The notes beneath the pieces are model-generated. The model ran no database searches and was not told the DNA's origin. It saw only the letters and a list, made by a program, of their open reading frames with translations. From Lepeophtheirus salmonis (taxonomy: Eukaryota > Arthropoda > Copepoda > Siphonostomatoida > Caligidae): 64,000 nucleotides of DNA. Location: positions 23,622,001-23,686,000 of the forward strand of contig NC_052140.2 of NCBI RefSeq assembly GCF_016086655.4, written 5' to 3'. The position numbers were made by a program, and so were the translations under genes. This document shows, piece after piece, positions 42,501-57,500 of this stretch (the first letter of the stretch is position 1; each line of letters starts with the position of its first letter).

Positions 42501-45500
42501 ACTTCACAACACTTTTGAGTTTTTTCTGGCCTTGTGGCTTCCAGGCTTCCTATCAAGGCTCTTTTTGTCGTCCTTCGGCTTTTTAATCTTAGAAATTTGA
42601 CTTTGGGAGCCCTAGAATGATGCAGGAAATATCGTCTTAATTATTTTCCACGCTAATATTCCCTAACCCATTTGATCTTTTGGCCTCCAGTCCTTGGTCT
42701 AAGGAAGAAATTTGTTCCGCACTACATATTTTTTTTTATTGTTCTACGAGTCAAATCTGGACTAGTTGGAAAATATAATGGAATCAATTGACAAATTCGT
42801 TGTCCCAATATTTGGAAAAAGACACACACCCTCTTTGGAATCTGCGCTGGGAGCGACAACATAACAATTGCTCCAACTCTGGGACTCGCTGAGACGTTCA
42901 TTCGCAATGTCATCACGGAATTTGGTGCATTTAAAGGTTATGCAGACGATGTTCCCATCCCAGTTATGGTGTTTGGGGTGGTTAAATCCGAGGGTCACGT
43001 CATGCCTCCACATTTTTCCTACCAAGGCCACAGGGTCAACATTGATGCCTACCTGGAGTGCTAGAGACCAAAGTCAAGCTCAGGATTGACATGGTTCTGA
43101 ATGGGAGGCCTTACGTGTGGCGCAGTACTTTGCTCCCTGCCACACCTTGAACAAAAGTATCAAATGGCTTCAGGACGATTTTTGCCTTCTAAAATCGTTG
43201 GATATGAATCCGAAGGATTTCTTTTGCATGTTGCGATCGAACGACAAAGCAACTTAACCTCCTGCAACACGAAATACAAACTTATCAGTTGGGTCAATCA
43301 GGAATGATAGAATTTGCCAAGGGACCAAGTGGCAAAGACCTGCTCGAGCTTTGGCCTCACATAGCGACTGTAGTTAAGGCTGGATGTGATTTTATTAAAT
43401 AAAATAAAGCAGAATCCCACAAGATTTCATAATTTGGTTTTCTTTTTTTAACTTGATAAATGGTTGGATAGATACTTGCATTTGGAAAAAAATACTTTTT
43501 GCGGAATAAATAGTTTGTGCACCCTGGATGTATAGTGTATAATGTATATATTTACCATCAATCCATCAAGAGTACTAAGTCGTCTTGTCAAGAATGGAGG
43601 CAGTCATAAAGGATTTCCTTTCATTCAATACATACAATGCTTTTGTTTTGTTTGTTTGTTTGTGTGTTAATATTATGGGCAACAATAGATTACTTTGCTG
43701 TCTATACGTGCATGAAAATGTACTATGTTTGTATATGCATAGCCTACAATCCATATTACAAACAAACTATTAGGTTGGGGAAAAATAATTTCATATTTCC
43801 CGCCCTTTATTAACTAAGTATATCTTGCTCATTATTGTTCACATCGGATCATACTATAAGGGATTTTAAAGCTTTTCGTTAATATTAATGAAAGTTGTGT
43901 GTATTTAGGGCATTTAAAAAAAAAAATTAAGAAACAATATGGCAACCCTGACAATTTGTAGAATGGTTTGCTGTCATGAAGTTTCATTAGATCAGCTACA
44001 ATGAGCTGTGATGAGGAAAGAGGCGGAGAATGAATTAAACATGGACATTGGCAAGAATTTCTCTGATACCCATCCTCAATACTACTCTGTGTTCAAAAAG
44101 GACTTACAATTATTTTATATCTCCACAAGAAATCATCAATGTTACTCTACGTTTTTTTATGTGCATACACAAATGTTCAATCAGGGTTGGAATAATATTG
44201 AAAATTCAGAGGATTTAAAAAAGGAAAGCGGTTGTTTCTCTCCTTTTTTTCTTCATTATTTAATAGCTCGTCTTGATGTTCGCATCTCCCTATGAAAGAA
44301 GAATTCTTGCTTATCTTTGGTGTAAATTGTTTTTAAAATGTATAATATGTATATATGAAATTAAATACAATTATAATATTTTTCCTGCATTAAGGATATT
44401 TTAAATGTAGAAGGTTCTCCTCTTTAAAGCAGTAATTCCTTTTCTTCCCACCAATACGATATAACAAGCAATTGATATTAAAAAGGATCTTAATTCAGTA
44501 GAAGCCTATGTATCACTCCCATCTCCTCATCGCACTCTTTATCCTTACAAATTTATAAGCTCGATGTCTATTAAAATTACGATGAAAATCCATTGTAGAA
44601 TGGGGATCCTAAAAAAACAAACATGAAAATCAACATGGTACCCTGATAATTTAAAGAATGTTTTGGAGGAGAGAAAGAATAATGTTCATGACATTTCATA
44701 AGATCAGCTGCAAATAGCTGTGACAAAGGAGGAAGGAGAAAAGGATATAATCAACTACGTTTACTAGAATTACTCCAATGTCGATCCCCAATTTTACTTT
44801 GAGTCCAAAAAGGACTTACAACTATAACTCCGCCACAAACCCTCAGGGATACGCTCAGTCTTTTATGAACACAGAATAATATTCAATCAGGTTTTGAATA
44901 TAATTGAATCTATTTAAAAAAGAAGGTTCATAACTCAGGAATTAAATAATAATAACAACTGCTAAGGAAAAGAAAACTCATTCTTCAGACTATCAATTTA
45001 AAAAAAAAGAAGCAAGCTTAAAAATACCCCAGATTTTCATCACTGATTATAACCGATTACTTAGTTTATGTATCAGAAATAATCAATTATTAAATAGCCA
45101 TGGCGTATCAAGTGAGACGAGGGAATCGACAGCTGACAACAAAATATATAAAGTATTTGAGTGTTGGTGAGGTAACGCAGCGTGAAAGAGGTGATGATAA
45201 ACTTCAACTGTTGAAATCTTGTCAATATTATGTAAGTCTTTTAAAATTGCAATCTTGAAGTCAGGGACATTTAATCACTCCTTATGGAATCTCATCTTCA
45301 TGGGACGACACAAAAATAATATTGAATAAACAAAAAGAAAATTGAAAAGCCCCATTATATAGTTTTTCTTCTTCTCATAAATGCATTTTATGAACATATT
45401 TTGATCAATTATGGACTCTGTATTCAAATTTATTGGTTCAATTGAAATATGTAATATATTTTTTTACTTGTTAAAAGACTTGAAATTGATTTATTTTACT

Positions 45501-48500
45501 ATATTTAGTACCAATATGGCCTATCAAATAAAATTGATCGTATTAATTACTATTTGTTCTTTAAATGTGGAAGGGCATTTTTGGAAAATTGAAGTGTAAT
45601 TTGCAACACATGAAACAAGAATAAATTATTATTTATGAACAAGAATAACAATAATTAGTTGAATAATACATCTAACTTCCAGACTCAATTTTGAGGACAA
45701 ATAATTCTAGTTTGCTTTAGTGCTGAGAGCTACATCTGTGAGATCAATTCCTAATTTATCAATAAAACATTTGTATTGTTTTATTGATAGTTCTCGTGTA
45801 CACATGATACTAATGAAGTAGGATTTTGTGTTTATGCTTTCATCCATTACAAGAAAAATGGATAATCCCCGAACAACAACTTTATTAACTCAAAAATAAG
45901 AAAATATTGTGAATGATTGAGAAAGTATGTTCATTTGAGAAAAATTATACATGCCTTTTCTTTAAATAAAAAAACAAAAACAAAACAAGTTTTCAAAAAG
46001 AAAAGTAAGAAATAGGATCATATATCTTTGCTTTAGGCCCCGGAAACACTAAGACCATCCCTGACCTTGGTATCCTTATCCCTACGTAGATGTCTATTTG
46101 GGCTCCAAATCTTCACAATAAATAATGAGGCCTCCTACTGAAAGGTTTGGCTCTATCTAATAAAAAAGGATGGATGTTCCAAATCTGGGTCCATAGCTAT
46201 TCCATCTAGAAAGCCCCTGGAAGATGCACCCAAACTCAAGGACTGCCTTTTGAAACGGCGGTATAGTTGAACTAAGATCTCAAACTACCAAAATTTGGTT
46301 TGAGAATAGCACAGATATTTATATAGTCAAACTCGAAAAAAAAAACAATCCTTAGATTGTGTAAAGCATGGTAAAAATAAGGCTGTTGAAGCAAATGATG
46401 TCTCACGTAGAGCAGCCGAGGGAGTCTTCCTTAGATGCTTCAGAAATAGCTGCAGAAGTTAATGAAATTTTGTAACCGAATTGCAGAGTTGGAGGACGCC
46501 GTCTGTGGTGTGGATTTAGACACCATTATCCGGGAAATTCTGGATTTTGATCTTTTTGATATCGCTATAAAACAAAGACAGATAGATATTTTTCAATAAT
46601 TTTTTATTTTATTTGAATGTTAATAATCAACTTTATTCCGGTTTCGGCAACAGCAGCAATGTTTTCGATTGAGCGCACTGGACGAACACGGGAACGCGCT
46701 GTTTTATCCATTAACGAACCAGTTTCGCGCATACGCTTCACAAATTTATCCACAAACTGCCTGGAAGGCGCTTTATTTCGACTGACGTAATTTTCTTGCA
46801 GTTTCGTTTGAAGACTCTCCATTTTGGAAGTAAGTCTTGAGTATTTCCCAATTTTCTTCGAGCGTAAACTTAACCATTTCGTAAACTGGAGATCTTTTAC
46901 AAAATATTAGACACAATGAGAATGTTACTACAGCTGTCAGACATCAAGAAAGTGGTAGTTCAAATTGCAACCTCTAGATGGACCAATCGTTAAAAATAAG
47001 AACGCACCAAATCCGGAACAGGGCAAAGAAATAATAGTAAATGAGATTGTAGTGAGCCCCAAAAGGTGGGAATTGACAAGTACAAAAGAAGGGATAAGAG
47101 TAAAGAAAAAACTAAGTTTATGGATTAGAAAAGGAAAAACGGTTGATGCATCTGTTCTTTCTTCTTTTTGTATATTATTTAATCAGTCGTAAGTGATAAC
47201 ATCTTCCTATAAAATAAGAATTCTCGCTTTTTTTTTTGTAGATTGATTTAAAATCCATAATAAACAGTTTATAAAAATATAAATATATTAGTATTATTTT
47301 TCCGTCACTTATATTATTTCAAATGAAGAAGGTTCTTCTCTTTATATCAGTAATTCATATAACATGCAGCTGATATTAACAAGTGTCTTAATTCAGTAGT
47401 AGCATATCTCTTGTTCCCGCCTTATCTTCGTGCTCTTACAAGAATAACATTTCTAATGATTACATCGTTTATTCTTTAGCATCAGAGGGTTTCCTGTTGT
47501 GAGCCAATATTTGTTTTAAAATAGTTGACCTCTACGAAGAGATTCCCACATGTAGGGAAGGTTCTAACACCCTACATTATTTACTCGTATATACATCACA
47601 CTCAACACCCTGAACAAGAATAATTATAAGAAATAGACAAGCAATAAGCCTCCAAGCGAGACTTTCATACAAAAAGAAGAAGAAATCAAAGACGTTTCAA
47701 CAAATATCATTCTTTATTCAAAACCATCAAAGGTACATTATGTAGCGTTGTATATGTAAGTAGTCTTAATGACCTTCAAAATGACCATCAGGGTGACCGG
47801 TTGGTTTTCTACTCCGATGAAAAAAGAGATAAGTTGAAATATAATTGTAATCTTTTTATAGAGATTAAAGTATTACGATGACTCTAATCGGCTATTTATG
47901 TATGTAATTTAACTTGAATAAATGTAGCTTTGAGATTAGGATAATATCCACTCTGGTGTTAACAAAGATACATCCTTTCAAGCCTTGAAGATATCCAATT
48001 AGTTAACTACGGAATTATTGATAAATATTTTGGAAAAAAAAAAATGTTGTGTACCTACACAAAAGATTCTGTAATAGCTTGTTATAGATCCTTCAATAAT
48101 GTCAATTTCATTCACACTATCTATAATAATTATGATCATTAAATGTTCTTCGTTGTATAAATCAGTGGTTATCCAATATATGTGGAATTATAACTTTAAG
48201 GACGATTAAACAAAAAAAAAACCCACCCTTCTGTTGTATTTTCGTTCTACATATTTTTTTTTACCATTTTTAAAAGAGAACAGCTTAATAAATGCAAATA
48301 CCCTTCTGAAACATCAAACTTCCTTACGTTTAAACCTCGGAAAACACTGACATAAACTTAGTAAGAGCTGCAAATCTTAAGCTCTATGAATATATCTAGA
48401 GCGGAAAAAAGAAGTAATTAATCCCCTCCTGATTTTGTAAGTTTGTCCAATGACAAAGAAAAGAGCGATTTTTAATTCCAATGGTATGTTTAATTTAATA

Positions 48501-51500
48501 GTGAGATACATTTCATTATTTGCTTATCTCTATTATACTAATTTTAAGAGGTTAATAGTCATTTTTTTTTTTACAATTTTCCTTTGAGCAATATTGTAAA
48601 ACACATAATTTTTTCTGTGGATTGCTAAGAAAAACATTGTCCTAGTCGGCACCAGGAGCACAAAGCACGAGGAGGAAAGGATTGATATAGCAGTGCTCCT
48701 CCGTGCAGAATTGCCATCGTCTTCCACGAGGCCCCAGTCTGCTCCCTCATGGCCTTCTGGGACAATCCTGTGCGGAAGTGCGGTGCAATCTCCATCATCT
48801 TCTTGTGTGCTCATGGTGACGGCTAGGACAATGTTTTTCTTAGTAATCCAGAGCTAATTATGTGTTCTACAACATTGTTCATAGAAAAATTATAAAAAAA
48901 AGGACTCTTGACCTCTCATAATAGAGATGAGTAAATAATAACGGTCGGCCCGGTATGAACAAAAGAAATAGTTAAAAGAAAAGAAATGCCGAGTATAAAC
49001 CCATGAACACCATTCCCACCTTCAAATATGGGGGGGGTAGAAACATTACGTTTTGTGGGTATTTCTCTTCTAAGGGGAAATGATGAAGAGAGGATGGAGG
49101 GGTCTATGTATCTAGAAATCTTGGTTGGCAACCTCATTTTCTTGGGGCAGGGCACTGAAAAAGGATCGTGTAATAGGTATTCTAGGACGACAATGACATA
49201 AATCATAATACCAAAGCAATAAAAGAGTGGCTCAAGAAGAAGGAAATTTAGTTCAGGGAGTGGCTCAGCATGTCTCCAGACTTCAATCGTCTTTTGTGAA
49301 GTTTTTGTTTGTCCTTTTGTAGTGGTTTTATTAGACTATGTTAATTTTATAGACAGTTAAACTTTTACAACTTGACAGTATTCTTAATTGATGTGTTGTT
49401 TTTGCAAGGTAATTTATTCTATTTGGAGACTAATTTTAAACTATACAGTTTATTGATAACTTTTATTAGATGTAATTTCCTCACTTCTCATGATGTATTT
49501 TTATAATATGTGTAATGAAATAAGTACCCATACAAAAATTGTCAGGAGATCAAAAGTTTATTTTCTCCACTGTATACAGGGTACGAAAGAAAAATTTTCA
49601 GACAACAAAAACAAAACTTTTTGATTCAAAAACTCATAATTATATTAACTGATTTAAAAAAATTATATTTGCAAAGCTTGTTGCCAAATCACAAAGGCTG
49701 TATCTTATTCCATATGGTCTCCATTAGAAGCAATGACAGCCTCAATATGGTGCCTGCAGGTGGTGCAGGCTTTGATAATTTTTCCCTGAGGGTAGTTGGC
49801 CTGGATCTTGGAGATGGTGGACTTTACGTCATCCAAATTATGGTGTGGTGTTGTATATGTGATGCTCTCGACGGTACCCGACCAAAAGTAATAGAGGGGG
49901 TTCACGTCGGGGAAAGACAGAGGACAGAAGTCCTTAGGCCAGAAATCACACAAAGCTTTTGGGCGTAGAATACTACTTCTTGGAGCTCTTGACGTCCCAT
50001 TACCAACATTCTGGATATGCTGTATATTGTGGATGGCCCTCACATAGGCACCAACTATGGCAGCGATGTCTTTTTGGGCTATATGTGCGTCAAGCCAGTC
50101 GGATATACCACGCTTTTTTTTGCCTCCTGTTCACTAATTTCGTTGCCGATTTAAAAGAACAACTTCAAAAAACAAAGCTTATGTATGATACAATCTTATG
50201 ATTTTAAAAAATCCCACACCATCTTACTTAAAACCCTCTATATTAAAGAAACCCAAAATTGTAGCTCAAACAATTTGGAAAATGCTTGGGAAGAGAGTCG
50301 ACGAGGTTTCATTTCATTAGCTTCATCAGCTCCTATGAGAAAACTACAGAGTAACAAAATTATAAGTTATTCTATACTTTTGCTCCGTTTCTAAAAGAAC
50401 AGGAAAACAATTTCAAAGAACAAAGAAACCGATCATCAATATGGTAACCCTGAGAATTGGAAGAATGTTTTGAAGGAGAGCCGCTTAGCTGTCATGACAT
50501 TTCATTAGATCATCTACAATCAGCTGTGACGAGGGAAGAGGGGGAGAAGGAAATAAATACGGACTTGGGCAAGAATAACTCCGATGTTGATCCTCAATTC
50601 TACTCTGAGTTCAACAGGGGCTTACACTTATAATTACCCAAAAAATCCTCAATGTTACTCACCGTCTTTTATAATTTATGCTTCGATATTTTCACCTTAA
50701 TAATGAAGAAAAATAATAGCTGCTTTGGAAAATAAAAAATAATGTTCAGATTGCTCATTACTAAAAATTTTACATTTAAATGTAAAACTCTATGGAGAAA
50801 AATATTAAATATCAATGCTATATTGACTGTAATTTTTCCTTCAATAGATTATGAAATTGTAAAGGAAAATTGTTAGACTTTATTTGGTAGTAGAATGAAC
50901 AAGGGTACTTCTGATAATTTGAAAATGTTACGGAGGAGATCAGCTTAGCTGTCATGACGTTTTATTGATCAGATGCAAGCAGCTGTTAAATGAAGGAAAT
51001 AAACGCAAATCCCAATCCGTACATGGCAAGGATACATAGGCTGTAATTCCTCTGATATGGATTCTCAATTTTATCCTGAGTTTAACAAGGACTTGCAATT
51101 TGTGTTGTATCGGACCTTATTTAAGACCGAAGACTACAGTCCCGTCCAGTTCAGTCCTGCAGATCCGTCATAAAAAACTTATAAAGTACCTCAATTTAAA
51201 AAAAAAAAAAGTTTTTGTACTTACAGTCCTAAGTACCGGTCGAATGACTGATAGGACTAATCCCAGAACTGGACCGAATAAATAAGGAATAACACAACAC
51301 TATTTTTATTTATTTATGAAATTATAGGCTTGATTAGTCATTGGGTCCTACTTACTACTTATTATTATAACCCGTGATGCAAAGAATACGACCTGCTCAT
51401 TTGTAAGCATTAAAGAAACCAAAAGCAAACGTGATAATCCTGACAGTACTAGGATGATTCGCCTAAAACATTTTTGCCTTATACGTATTTGCCTTGTAGC

Positions 51501-54500
51501 ACTTTCGTCTTGTGACGTTTTAGCCTTGGGACGTTTTCTTCTTAGTTATATATTTATTAGTTGAATTTATACGCCGTGTTCAAGCTTTGATAAATTAGAA
51601 AGAAAAAGGTAAACAAGCTAAATAATCACAATTCTTCCAACCTTAATTATAATACTTAGTTTTGAAAGCGTTGGGTAGGAATTATGGAATGCAACTGCTA
51701 CGTTCTGTTTTAAAGAATCATTGGCATTCATATTCAGTACATTAATGCAGCAAAATGCCATGAAGATATATTGAAATTTCTACTTACATCAAGGATTATA
51801 CCAGAGTTATAGATCCAGAGGGAGACCTGATCCATGAAAGTCTAAATGTATTTGCGCGAATATGATATAATATATCAAAATTTTTAACTTCTTTATCTTA
51901 TCCGTTATCACAGTCATAGATTTTGCTGTGCTCGCTTCAACCCTCCAAGTGTGCTTCTCTTCTCTGTGCCTCGGGAATAAATTATGTGGCAATCTTTTGT
52001 ATTTTGTGATTCTATGTGGCAATTAACCATCTTCCTATTACTGTGAGGGGGTTGGATCCTAAGAAATGGAGGGAAACCATAATTTCAAGACCCTCCTGAA
52101 GTAAAACATCCTTTTTAGTGGTTGATAAATAGTAAATACAAGAACCCAATTGATCTGTATAGTTTTGAGGAGCTTTGAGGATTGAATAGGATAAGATATC
52201 TTCACAGTTTTAGGCTTAAAGTAGGAATATCATTTACTAATAATATACTAACAATAATCATTATTTCACAGTCAATTTCAAACTTATAAAAACTCAGAGA
52301 GTCCATGCCAAGGATGGGACATTAAATATGGGCTAGTATAAAGTTCTAAGGAACTTAATAAAGTCGTGAAATTGGCCGGCTAATCTTCCTAAGACATTAA
52401 GAGAATCTTCTCTGGGGGATGTTAGAATCGGATATATCTCTATTGGGCAAGAAATTATAAACTTGTGTGGGACAATATCATCTCACACTTTGATATTTCC
52501 AGCCGTCTTAAAATAAAAAGAAGGATATCCGACTAAACTAAAGACCAAAACTGTGGATATGTAGTTATATAATAATAATTATATTTAATACTATATCAGC
52601 ACTATAAGATATCTCATTTGGTCTTTAGTTTTTGATATTTTTAGATGGATTGCAGATACATCACCGACAACCTTTTTGATTATTGATGTATTTAGTTAGA
52701 TGTTTTGTTGAGTTAAAGTATTGGACCAATACAATTGGGCAAATGATCTTGAACAGATCTTGGTGTTACACACCAGACTGTCCATAATACTATCAACAAA
52801 GTGTGTGGAAAGAGCCTTGTGAGGGTGGAAAGGTCACTTTTGATACCATCTCCTCCGTTCCAAGACTTTTTCGAAATGAGTCTTTTGAGTTTTTGATCTC
52901 TTTTTTGACACTTATGGTCTCCCTACGACCCTTATTCCAACCCCCACGACTAGAGTGTTTGGGTGCATGCCCAGGGGAATACCTGTAGTGTCTGTCATAC
53001 AAGCAATGAGGCCCTCAAAGCCAGTGTCAGACAGCACTGGGACGCCATAACAGAAGAATAAATCAGATTTTAATGGAGTACTCAGTAATCCACACTCAAT
53101 TTTGAAAAATCAATCTAGCTTGCTTTTGTATTGACGTGACACATTTACAATACTCATTATAATACATCCTCCAGGCTTTAATATAATATTGTATGTACAA
53201 TATTGACATACTTACATGTTTTGTTGAGTTAAAGTATTGGACTCCAATACTTATATTTATAATTGTTTCAAATCCTTTTTTTCAATAAAATCATTGTTAC
53301 GTATCATTAGTAAGTTGATTAAATTTCCCTTTTGTCTTCATTATTTTAGTACATCAATTGCAATTAGTCTACCAAATAAAGTTATTAAAACGTTAACAAA
53401 CTTACGACCGGCGTTTGATGAACTTTTTTCATTTTGGTACAAGTTCTTTTAGGTTATTTAGGGTAAAGAAGACTGCCGTGGAAAATTATTGAAATAGAAG
53501 TATTTATTCAGTGGATAAACAAATATACTCTCTCCTAAAGTTTTTTAAAAGTTTCATTAATTTTTTTATATAAATTACATCTTAATTAATTTAACGTAAT
53601 TTTTTAGTCATTAATACTTGAAAAAAACATTTACTACTCTTTCTGATGAGTCTTCAAGGAGGATAATTACTTATCAGAGTCCCACTAATAAATGATTATA
53701 TACCAAGGTCCTCTATTACACAATAAATCCTAGATATATTCTAGATACTTCCTAGTACTTCCAACTATTATCTAACTAACAGGAGGATTTTATCGACAAA
53801 GGGTCTGGAGGTTTGATGTGAACAGTAAATTGATCATATCTAACTAAATGAATTAAATGATTCCTTAGACAAATCATCATGAAATACAATTTCAAAGGCC
53901 CTTAATGGTTATATCAAGGAAACTAATGAAAATGACAACTGTTTTTGACTCTATCTTTCTCCTATACATTGACAGTTGAATATAAATCAACTGGAAGCCA
54001 TAAATGACTCTGAATCATGCCCCAATTTTGAAACCCACGTATTGTAAAATTAAGGTTTGAAGAATTGTGATTGGTTAGCTTGTTTACTTTTTTTGTTTTT
54101 AATTTTTCAAAGCTGGAAATCTCCCAAGGCAAAAGTGTAACAAGGCGAACACTTCTCCGGGCGAAATTGCCCCAAGGCGAATCCTCCTGATACGAATACT
54201 GACAGTTTATAGCCAATTATGAGGGATAGTAGCTGAGCTGTTATGACGTTTTATTAGTGAGAGGAAGGAAATATACACAAATCTCATTTCGTATACAGGA
54301 AGGACATATAAGCTGAAATTAGTTCGATGTTTATCCTAAATCTTATTCCGATTTACACATATAATTATCGAGCAAACCATAATTATTATTTGATAAAAAT
54401 AAAACAGCCTGTTGACTACAAAAAGTCGCTCCCGCTTTCTAGGACATATTTTATACACACTTAAGAATGAGCTGAGCAAAAACAAATCATGCATGAGGCT

Positions 54501-57500
54501 TATCCTTACATAAGTATAACATGCTTTGTCATATAAACATAATTTAAAGCCGATTTTAAAACAAAAGAAAAACATGAATCGACTGGAAAATGAAATTTAT
54601 ATTTTTAAGTAAATTTTTCTTACATGTTTCCCGATTATGAATCGGTAGAGTCGACTTTTATCATTAATCCTCCAATAGTGGTCTATTGCCATAATGATGA
54701 TGAGTGACACATAATGATGGCTTAATCCTCCATGCAAAACGGCCTGCAATAAAATTAGAATAGTTAGTTTAAATGGATTCTGTTGGGATTATTACTGAAG
54801 ATGTGAAAATTGATGGAATCTGAGCAGGCGTGTATTTAAAAAAAATAAGCATTGCCCGGGGCTATTAGGTGTAAACGAACAGACTAAGATGGCTCCACGA
54901 AAAATCCCTCATGTTACTTTCTATTTTGTATGAGAAAAAAATCACACGTAGTTACTCAATATCTAGATGTTCAAGAATGATAAAATAATAATAACAACTT
55001 GATATGTATATTTTTTTTTAATTTAACGTGATGAGCCAGGGAATACTTTAGTCTGTAGAATGCTTCTTGGGGAGCTTTAGCTACACACACTCGTTACTAA
55101 ACCTAATTTAAAGTCACATGTATTATTTTTGATTTAATATAATGTACTGACCTTTTTTCGTACACACTGTATACACGCTCGATTCTACATGTAAAACTCA
55201 TGTAATATTTCATAAATCATAAATGATTGTACGTAGTGTTGTGTATTATTTATTCAGTCCAATCCAGTCTTAGGACCGGTCCTTAAGACTGTGAGTACTT
55301 CAAGATCTGATTAAAATAAGAAGGAATAATGGTAATTGACGTCATCAAGGACCGAACTTTATATGTTTTTGGACTGATATGCAGGACTGAACTTGATCGG
55401 ATCGGGACAGGACTGGAAGGGACTGCATTCTTCAGTCCTAAAAAGGGACTATCCTTAGCGATCATTGACCACTATGAGGAAATTGATCGTATATCAAACT
55501 TACCATATTTTGTATACTCAGGTGTGGTTATTAGGCTCACCGAGATTTCAGCAATTTTCACATCTTTTGATTATCTTTTTGCGAAGAATATTTGGAAGGC
55601 AGCTTATTTTGAAGCGTGTGAGGATATCTCAAAGCACATGCAATTGATAACAGGATGCAACAAACTGACTTCCATCTTTATAATGTATGATAATTAGGCT
55701 TTAGAAGTATTAGCGGGGCAAGTCCTGAGTTTTTATTGGTGCGATTTATGAAAATCAGTTAATTATTTTAATTTCTAATATACAAAAAAAAAAACGATTT
55801 TTTCAATTCCTTTTTAAAATTTGAAATTTGCAAAATTCTTTCGACGTGGATGACTCCACGGATAATAATGCTACATTTATTATTAAACCGGTGTTGTGCA
55901 ACAATTTTAAATAGTTTTGGGTTGTCTGCGTTGTGTAATTGGAACTATATTTATTTTTGAAAAATCAATACTTTTAAGACCTTTGCGTATTTGAAAATAA
56001 TTAATTATCCAAACAAAATCATCATCGATAATTATAAAAAAGATATTTTCTAATGTTAGCTTTGCCTCTTTTGTACAAAACAATTATTTTTCTATAACCT
56101 CTTAATAAAAAGTTATTAAAAGACAAACAATATATGAAAATATATTGGGTATTAATGTATCTAAGTTTAGTTTATTCAGTGGATGGACGCTGGTGGATCG
56201 TCACTTATCTTTCAAAACTATTTAATATAAAACTTTAAATGTGTACGATCATTATGAAACAAAACTTTCTTTTCCGATAAAAAATCTTTTTTTATTATCT
56301 TTCATAAAATGCAAATTTATCTTGTCACACAATGTATAGTGTATATGTAAATAATTACACTTAATATCATGTGTAAATAAATAGATTTAGAGAACATTTT
56401 ATTAATTTTTTACAACAAAATTTTAGTCTTGGAAAGCCTGCATGATAAAAATTACATTTATTATTGTTATTACAGCAAAAACATACGAAAACAATCTTTC
56501 AAATTTTCAATTTGTCGTAGGTTTGGCCTAGAAAATTATTTTTTTAAAATCACGTTTAGAGTATAATTTCGATTCAGAGCCAGATTTTGAATTGAAACAT
56601 GTATATAAATGAAAATTTAAGGAAATCACAATTGATAAAAAACATTCAAGCATTCGAAAGATAAAATATTTATTTAGTTTTCTTGACTACAGTTCCTACA
56701 AATGGGTCCAATTATACCAAAATCCAGTAAAATGAAGAATCATATATGAAAGCTAATATTTTCTCCAATAGTATTATATTATAGCCAAAAATAAACCCTA
56801 CATTACAACTTCCAAAGATTTGCTGTCAAATAAAAGTTCGAGTTTGATTGACTCTGTAACTTTTTTTAAAATATTATTATTAAACACGCAATGTAAGGTT
56901 GCTTGTAAATGTATCAAAGTTAAATTTGATTATTAAATCGATTATTTGACTAATTGTAATATAGGAATAATATTTTTAAGGCAGAAAGATTTGAAATTAA
57001 CATATTTTTCATATCCAATGTACGATTATGGTATATGTAAGTAATCTAATCGACTTATTTATATCTAATTTTTGAACTTGTGATACAATTCTATAGTACG
57101 AATATAAAGGCAATAGGCATAGTATGAATAAACTCATCAACAACTAAAAAAAAAATTGTTAACCTTATCATATAGTTTTATAATTTATTATCATAGTATA
57201 AAAAACCGCGATATGAGGGGATTATACCCCACTATTCGGGAGTCAGAATAATTCCAAACACCGTGTTATGGGAAATCAGCGGTGTTTGAAAAGGTGTTAT
57301 GGGGGGACCTTCTGTATCAGATTTATTCTTGATTTTCGGCTATAATATAAAACAATTGAAAACATATTATGCTCCAAAAATAACCTTCAATTTACTTAAT
57401 TTTTGTAGGATTAAACCCATTTTGTACGAAAGATATTCAAGATAACTTAACATAGGTATTTAGATATTTCATTTCGAAATATGGCTCTGAATCGAAATTA

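Noticed and set aside
45411..45599. Frame ending in a signal-peptide-like MAYQIKLIVLITICS run
   Set aside because: Only 27 residues after that Met, no donor to a mature part, and AT-rich composition makes such runs common.
48533..48814. 93-codon minus frame with an acidic start
   Set aside because: It runs across the arms of a MITE hairpin; coding would be incidental.
55329..55697. 122-codon plus-strand frame
   Set aside because: The first third is the GACC repeat and the rest has no recognisable content or splice context.
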